Below are positions 5,609 to 9,232 of a stretch of 9,232 nucleotides of DNA, one piece after another (position 1 is the stretch's first letter; each line of letters opens with the position of its first letter). A model generated the notes under the pieces. The model was not told the origin of the DNA. It saw only the letters and a program-made list of their open reading frames with translations, and ran no database searches. The stretch is taken from contig KL571273.1 of NCBI GenBank assembly GCA_000715855.1, positions 21,881 to 31,112 of the forward strand. The letters are read 5' to 3'. The position numbers and the translations under genes were made by a program. This stretch comes from Actinoplanes liguriensis (GTDB lineage Bacteria; Actinomycetota; Actinomycetes; Mycobacteriales; Micromonosporaceae).

Positions 5609-6502
5609 ATGCGGGGCATGACGGCTCTGTCGGAACGGCCTGCCACCCTCCTGCTGGCAGTGTCGCGACCGTGGTTCTGGCCGGTCTCCTGGGTGCCGGC
5701 CTATCTCGGGACGGTGCTCGCGGGCCGCGCCTGGGTGCCGCCGGACCTGCCCCGATCGCTGTTGGCGCTGCTGGTGCTCGGCCCGCTGATCTGGGGCGCG
5801 GTGCTCGCCCAGAACGACCTCCACGACCTGCCGAGCGACCGCACCAACCCCCGGAAAGCGAACGCGCCCCTGGTCACCGGCCTGGTCTCGGCGCGACGGC
5901 TGCGCGGCTGGTACTGGTTGACGGCGCTGGCGTCACTCGGGACGGCGCGGCTGGTCGGGCCGCTGTTCGTGCTCGGGGTCGCCGGCGTGCTGGTGCTCGG
6001 CTGGGCCTACAGCGTGCCGCCGCTGCGCCTCAAGACCCGCCCGGGCTGGGACATCGTCGTGAATGCACTGGTCGTCGGGCTGGTGTCGCCGGCGGCGGGC
6101 TGGGCGATCACGCGTGCGCCGGGGGAGTTCCCGTGGCAGTTCGGCATGATGGGGGTGCTTTTCGCCGCCGCGCTCTACGTGCCGACCACCGTCACCGATC
6201 TGGCCGCCGACCGCGCTGCCGGCGACGTCACCTTCGCGGTGCGCTTCGGGGCCCGGACGGCGTACTGGCTCGGGCTCTTTCTCTGGGGTTCGGCGCTGGC
6301 GACGACGATCATCTGCGCGACGCTCGACGTGGTGGTGCCGCGCGCCACCCTGCTTCCGCAGCTCCTGATGGTTCCGGTGCTTTATTCCGCGTACGCCGTT
6401 CTGACGCGTAAGCCGAGCATCGCGAAACTTGCCGTCGTCTCCGTGCTGTTCGGGGTGCCGACGGTGGGGTTCGCCCTCGCGTACGTCGGAAGTTTTCCAT
6501 GA
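5609..6502 (+). CDS. UbiA-family prenyltransferase
   Basis: An integral membrane enzyme of 297 residues with about eight to nine hydrophobic segments. The first Asp-rich motif is N69-D-L-H-D-L-P-S-D77 followed by RTNPRKANAPL. The second is D197-L-A-A-D201 in VTDLAADRAAGDVTFAVRFG. These bind the Mg-diphosphate of the prenyl donor. The loop YSVPPLRLKTRPGWDIVVN resembles chlorophyll-synthase, homogentisate-prenyltransferase and lycopene-elongase-type members more than UbiA or MenA, but the aromatic or lipid acceptor cannot be read from the sequence. No carotenoid, quinone or isoprenoid gene is visible beside it, so no pathway is assigned. It is divergent from the DUF1232 gene and followed after 77 bp by the haemoglobin gene. 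Family assignment is secure; substrate is unknown. Confidence 0.92.
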   Translation: MRGMTALSERPATLLLAVSRPWFWPVSWVPAYLGTVLAGRAWVPPDLPRSLLALLVLGPLIWGAVLAQNDLHDLPSDRTNPRKANAPLVTGLVSARRLRGWYWLTALASLGTARLVGPLFVLGVAGVLVLGWAYSVPPLRLKTRPGWDIVVNALVVGLVSPAAGWAITRAPGEFPWQFGMMGVLFAAALYVPTTVTDLAADRAAGDVTFAVRFGARTAYWLGLFLWGSALATTIICATLDVVVPRATLLPQLLMVPVLYSAYAVLTRKPSIAKLAVVSVLFGVPTVGFALAYVGSFP

Positions 6503-6536
6503 CCGGATGCCGCGTGGCGCCGCAGTTTCCGTGGCG

Positions 6537-6579
6537 GTAAATTACATGATTACAGTGTTGCAGGGTCTACGGTGGACGC
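6537..6579 (+). promoter_or_regulatory. A/T-rich promoter region of the truncated haemoglobin gene
   Basis: In an otherwise GC-rich sequence this island holds a palindrome GTAAATTAC (6537-6545), a direct repeat ATTACA at 6541-6546 and 6549-6554, and a possible -10 box TACAGT (6551-6556). No convincing -35 is present. GGTGG (6571-6575) lies 4 nt before the ATG. The repeats could be a regulator site, but no known consensus is recognised. Confidence 0.35.
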
Positions 6580-7092
6580 ATGACGGACGTACCCACCCTG
6601 TATGAATGGGCCGGCGGCGCGGAAGCCTTCGAACGGCTGACCGGACGGTTCTACGAGAAGGTTCTTACCGACGAGGTGGTCGGCCCCCTCTTCGCGCGGA
6701 TGGACTCGCACCACCCGCACTACGTGGCGATGTGGCTGGCGGAAGTTTTCGGCGGCCCGGCCCGCTACAGCACCGAGCGTGGCGGCTACGCCCACATGCT
6801 CGGCCATCACCTGGGTCGCGGGATCACCGAGCCGCAGCGCCGCCGCTGGGTGAACCTGCTGATCGACGCCGCGGACGAGGTGGGCCTGCCGGACGATCCG
6901 GAGTTCCGGTCCGCGTTCGTGGCCTACCTCGAGTGGGGCACCCGCCTGGCCCTCGCGAACTCGCAACCCGGCGCCACCCCGCCGCTGGAGGCGCCGATGC
7001 CGCACTGGGGCTGGGGCGTCGCGCCGCCCTACATCCCGGCGGCGCCGTCACAACGAGGCTCCGCTGCCGGGCGCATCCGCGCCGCCTCATAA
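6580..7092 (+). CDS. Group II truncated haemoglobin
   Basis: A 170-residue 2-on-2 globin of the GlbO class, a cytoplasmic haem protein associated with oxygen or peroxide handling and nitrosative stress. LYEWAGGAEAFERLTGRFYE carries the distal B10 tyrosine at Y25. VFGGP follows helix E. The proximal F8 histidine is most likely H77 in GHHLGRGIT. The group II G8 tryptophan is W90 in RRRWVNLL. The C-terminal PMPHWGWGVAPPY (140-151) is typical of actinobacterial members. About 20 residues of low complexity extend the C-terminus, so the end is less conserved. Start ATG 6580 has GGTGGA just upstream. It lies 77 bp after the prenyltransferase and probably has its own promoter. Family is secure; the physiological ligand is not known. 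Confidence 0.94.
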   Translation: MTDVPTLYEWAGGAEAFERLTGRFYEKVLTDEVVGPLFARMDSHHPHYVAMWLAEVFGGPARYSTERGGYAHMLGHHLGRGITEPQRRRWVNLLIDAADEVGLPDDPEFRSAFVAYLEWGTRLALANSQPGATPPLEAPMPHWGWGVAPPYIPAAPSQRGSAAGRIRAAS

Positions 7093-7178
7093 CCCGGCAG
7101 GCAGCTGAAAGGCATCCCGCCGAAACCCGCGAGTCGTCTTCGGCTGGTGGTGTTGGCCCTACCGTGATCGGCGGGTCT

Positions 7179-7196
7179 GCACCATCGAAGCGGTGC
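7179..7196. terminator. Weak hairpin between the haemoglobin and DedA genes
   Basis: GCACC (7179-7183) and GGTGC (7192-7196) can pair over 5 bp around an 8-base loop. The rest of the 152-bp gap (7093-7244) shows no clear promoter boxes. This may be a weak terminator or chance. Confidence 0.2.
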
Positions 7197-7228
7197 CTCC
7201 CTCATCCGTACGGTCGGTGACAACGGAT

Positions 7229-7236
7229 GGAGGGAG
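7229..7236 (+). promoter_or_regulatory. Ribosome binding site that decides the DedA start
   Basis: GGAGGGAG is followed after 8 nt by GTG 7245, a good spacing. The upstream in-frame ATG 7227 overlaps this site and has no Shine-Dalgarno of its own, so GTG 7245 is preferred. Confidence 0.6.
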
Positions 7237-7244
7237 AAACGACG

Positions 7245-8138
7245 GTGCTGCACCACCTGATGCCACTGATCTGTTCACCGTGGCTCTATGTGGTCGTCTT
7301 CGTAGCCGTCGCGATCGACGGGTTCTTCCCGGTGATGCCGTCCGAGACGCTGGTGATCGGCCTGTTCGCGCTCTCCGCGACCGGCTCGCCGAACGTCGCC
7401 GCGCTTCTCGGCACGGTCCCCGCCGGTGGAATCGCCGGTGATCAGATCTCCTACCGGCTCGGGCGCCGGGCCGGCCGCCTGACGCGCGGCCGGATGGCCG
7501 AGGTCCGGCAGAAGGGCGAAAGAGCACTTCAGCGGTACGGCGGGACAGCGATCCTGGTGGGAAGATTCATCCCGTACGGGCGGACGGCAACCACCGTCAC
7601 CGCCGGATCGGCCGCGTTGCCGGCGGGCCGGTTCCGGCTGTTCAGCGCGGTGGCGGGTGTCGCCTGGTCGATCTACGCGTTCGGGCTGGGCCGGGCCGGC
7701 GGCGCTACGTTCGCCCATCACCCGTTGCTCGGCGCCGCGTTCGGTATGACGCTCGGCCTGCTCCTCGCCGCGGGTTGCGCCCTGATCGAGAAGCGCCGCT
7801 GCGCCACGACCGAGCAGCGCCCCGCAACCACAGCCGAGCAGCGTCCCACGACCGTTACCGAGCAGCGTCCCGCAACCGTTACCGAGCAGCGTCCCGCAAC
7901 CGGGACCGAGCAGCGTCCCGCAACTGGGACCGAGCAGCGTGGCACCCCCGTGGTCGAAAACGGCTGCAGCGCCCTGACCGGGAATCGCTGCAGCGCCGTG
8001 ATCGAACAGTGCCGCGACACCGAGCGACGAACCTCGTCATCAGCCGTGCTGATGGCCCGCATAGGCAATTCCGTCTTCCGGAACACCCCGCCCACCCGGA
8101 TCGTGGGAGCGTGCGAGTCAGCGGCAAGATCGTCGTAG
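7245..8138 (+). CDS. DedA-family membrane protein with a repeat-bearing C-terminal extension
   Basis: Residues 1-185 are a complete DedA/SNARE-associated membrane protein. The re-entrant N-terminal segment reads DGFFPVMPSETLVIGLF. G-D-Q-I-S-Y-R-L-G-R-R-A-G (65-77) and GRFIPYGRTATTVTAG (106-121) match the conserved DedA motifs, and two membrane helices follow (about 131-150 and 160-182). DedA proteins are polytopic inner-membrane proteins linked to undecaprenyl-phosphate or phospholipid translocation and envelope homeostasis. A usual member would end near residue 190 (LIEKRRC). Here the frame continues for about 105 residues: six TEQRPATx-type units from a 24-bp minisatellite, some decayed units with Cys (CSALTGNRC, CSAVIEQC), then unstructured sequence to a TAG at 8136-8138. 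The last 28 bp overlap the next gene. The extension is probably a read-through of an expanding repeat that removed the original stop. The core is sure; whether the tail is stable protein is not. Confidence 0.88.
   Translation: MLHHLMPLICSPWLYVVVFVAVAIDGFFPVMPSETLVIGLFALSATGSPNVAALLGTVPAGGIAGDQISYRLGRRAGRLTRGRMAEVRQKGERALQRYGGTAILVGRFIPYGRTATTVTAGSAALPAGRFRLFSAVAGVAWSIYAFGLGRAGGATFAHHPLLGAAFGMTLGLLLAAGCALIEKRRCATTEQRPATTAEQRPTTVTEQRPATVTEQRPATGTEQRPATGTEQRGTPVVENGCSALTGNRCSAVIEQCRDTERRTSSSAVLMARIGNSVFRNTPPTRIVGACESAARSS
7809..7952 (+). repeat. 24-bp minisatellite inside the DedA C-terminus (six units, decaying further to about 8024)
   Basis: GAGCAGCG recurs at 7812, 7836, 7860, 7884, 7908 and 7932, exactly 24 bp apart, so six units of eight codons run in tandem. 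Units 3 and 4 differ at two bases and units 4 and 5 at one, implying recent duplication. Two or three degenerate units (VVENG, LTGNRCSA, VIEQC) seem to continue to about 8024. The period is a multiple of three, so copy-number changes keep the frame. Confidence 0.92.
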
Positions 8139-8833
8139 TAACCGGCGCCGGCCAGGGCCAGGGCGCCGCCGAGGCGAAACTTCTCGCCGCGGAGGGCGCC
8201 ACCGTCATCGGCTGTGACGTCGAACCCCGCCCGGGCCTCCGGACGCTGGACGTCACCGACGCGGCCGGCTGGGCGACGCTGGCAGACGAGCTGCGGCAGC
8301 GGTACGGCAGAGTGGACGCCCTGGTCGCCAACGCCGGCATCACCTGGCGCGCCCGTCTGGACCAGCTCGACCCGGCCGACCTGCGCCGCGTCTCCGACGT
8401 CAACGTGACCGGAACCCTGCTCGGCATCCAGGCGCTCACCCCGCTGATGACCGGCGGCGGCTCGATCGTCGTGGTCGGCTCGGTCGCCGCGCTCACCGGG
8501 CACTACCCGATCGCGTACACCGCCTCGAAGTGGGCCCTTCGCGGCCTGGCCAAGGCCGCCTGTCTGGAGCTGGGACCGCGCGGCATCCGGGTCAACACCG
8601 TGCACCCGGGCTACATCGAGACGCCGATGACCGCGTCGGCCGCGCCCGCCTTCCGGGACGCGAACGTCGCGGAGACCCCGCTCGGCCGCACCGGAACCGT
8701 CGACGAGGTCGCGCCGCTCGTGGTGTTCCTGGTCAGCGACGAGTCGTCGTTCATCACCGGCGCCGAGATCCCGGTCGACGGCGGGATGACCGCGCACGGC
8801 GGCGTCAAGTCGATCAGCGACGCGATGCGCTGA
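8111..8833 (+). CDS. Short-chain dehydrogenase/reductase, classical NAD-type
   Basis: A 240-residue classical SDR. The Rossmann glycine motif is TGAGQGQG (11-18). D36 at the end of the second strand (IGCD) favours NAD over NADP. NAG is at 74-76 (VANAGI), the likely active-site Asn is N98, then S124 (VVGS), Y136 and K140 (YTASK). The C-terminus [18 protein letters not shown] is typical of 3-alpha/20-beta-hydroxysteroid-dehydrogenase-like and cyclopentanol-dehydrogenase-like members. Substrate specificity cannot be read. The only in-frame start that keeps the first strand intact is GTG 8111, which has GGGAG just one base upstream, an unusually tight spacing. It overlaps the DedA tail by 28 bp and may depend on translation from it. 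A strong hairpin follows the stop. Confidence 0.92.
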   Translation: MRVSGKIVVVTGAGQGQGAAEAKLLAAEGATVIGCDVEPRPGLRTLDVTDAAGWATLADELRQRYGRVDALVANAGITWRARLDQLDPADLRRVSDVNVTGTLLGIQALTPLMTGGGSIVVVGSVAALTGHYPIAYTASKWALRGLAKAACLELGPRGIRVNTVHPGYIETPMTASAAPAFRDANVAETPLGRTGTVDEVAPLVVFLVSDESSFITGAEIPVDGGMTAHGGVKSISDAMR

Positions 8834-8854
8834 TCCCGCTCCCGTTCGGGTGAC

Positions 8855-8882
8855 CGCGTCGCCCTCCGGGGGCGGCGACGCG
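8855..8882 (+). terminator. GC-rich hairpin terminator after the dehydrogenase
   Basis: CGCGTCGCC (8855-8863) pairs perfectly with GGCGACGCG (8874-8882) over 9 bp around a 10-base loop, 21 bp after the TGA. There is no T-tract, as is usual in actinomycetes. It separates the dehydrogenase from the STAS gene. Confidence 0.62.
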
Positions 8883-8979
8883 CCGGGCGCTCGGAGAGGC
8901 GGTCTCATCACGTACTGTCGCTGACGGTCCGCTTGTCGCGCCGGACGCCGGACGGCCGCCATCGACGCTGGAGAGATTT

Positions 8980-9232
8980 GTGGAGCAAGAACACGCACTG
9001 CGCATCGGCGCGCCGGTGGCCGTGGACGCCCGGACGGTCCGCCTCGATCTCGCCGGCGAGCTGGATGCTCCCAACACCACCGCGCTGGTGACCGCTTTTC
9101 ATCAGGTCCTGGCCGGCGCGCCCGCCGAGGTGATCGCTTTCGACGTGCGCAGCCTGACGTTCGTCGACTCGGCCGGCGTCCAGGCCCTGGTGGAGTGCCA
9201 CAAGGCGGCCGCCGCCGAGGGCTGCCGGCTGG
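8980..9232 (+). CDS. STAS-domain anti-sigma factor antagonist (5' part, truncated by window end)
   Basis: GTG 8980 follows GGAG by 6 nt and the frame is open to the right edge (84 residues seen). After a short lead come the STAS strand VRLDLAGELDAPNTTALV, the central strand AEVIAFDVRSLTFVDSAGVQ and the helix ALVECHKAAAAE. S64 in VDSAG is the residue that anti-sigma kinases phosphorylate in SpoIIAA/RsbV-type proteins, which in the unphosphorylated form bind the anti-sigma factor and free the sigma factor. Actinomycetes encode many such paralogues, so the partner cannot be named. Only the start is seen, so a C-terminal fusion cannot be excluded. Confidence 0.88.
   Translation, partial: MEQEHALRIGAPVAVDARTVRLDLAGELDAPNTTALVTAFHQVLAGAPAEVIAFDVRSLTFVDSAGVQALVECHKAAAAEGCRL

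Noticed and set aside
5158..6411. A 417-codon plus-strand open frame overlapping the DUF1232 and UbiA genes
   Set aside because: It is antisense to DUF1232 in its first part and out of frame with UbiA in its second; both real genes carry clear motifs.
7809..7952. CRISPR array
   Set aside because: The 24-bp units are directly contiguous without unique spacers and code for a regular peptide; no cas gene is present.
8913..8918. TACTGT as a -10 box for the STAS gene
   Set aside because: No acceptable -35 sequence at 16-19 bp upstream and no match to a stress-sigma promoter was found.
7718..8998. A 426-codon minus-strand open frame antisense to the dehydrogenase
   Set aside because: The plus strand holds a complete SDR with all catalytic motifs, and the minus frame is Arg/Gly-rich with no domain. 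Long antisense frames are expected at this GC content, and the 24-bp repeat keeps other frames open.

Overview
This window comes from a GC-rich actinomycete. Third codon positions are strongly G/C, several starts are GTG, and Shine-Dalgarno sites are GGAG-like. The gene types (IclR regulator, DedA, group II truncated haemoglobin, STAS anti-anti-sigma protein, proteins with a G-R-x-Y-Q-x-A-G-D motif) fit Micromonosporaceae such as Actinoplanes, but the genus is a guess. No RNA gene, insertion sequence, phage gene or CRISPR array was seen.

Bases 1-3000, minus strand: a large gene running off the left edge encodes a 3-dehydroshikimate dehydratase barrel, then an HPPD-like domain, then, in the same frame, the start of what looks like a second TIM barrel. 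Upstream is a candidate promoter with an embedded palindrome, a 36-residue leader ORF, and an IclR-family regulator on the same strand. Together they suggest regulated breakdown of shikimate- or quinate-type compounds to protocatechuate.

Bases 3129-5160: a DUF1990 gene (minus) and a small helical-domain gene (plus) diverge, and each is broken by an apparent one-base deletion. The small gene overlaps the next by GTGA. That next gene encodes a three-helix membrane protein. The C-terminus of the first protein and the N-terminus of the second share an almost identical short motif, which resembles the layout of homotypic, amyloid-type signalling pairs. This is the best candidate here for an undescribed system. 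It ends at a perfect hairpin shared with a convergent gene.

Bases 5137-8138: a DUF1232/YkvA-like small membrane protein (minus) diverges from a UbiA-family prenyltransferase. Next come a group II truncated haemoglobin and a DedA-family membrane protein. The DedA tail is extended by a 24-bp minisatellite and overlaps the following gene.

Bases 8111-9232: an NAD-type short-chain dehydrogenase ends in a strong GC-rich hairpin, followed by the start of a STAS-domain anti-sigma factor antagonist cut by the right edge. The genes from 5600 onward look like independent housekeeping or accessory functions rather than one pathway.
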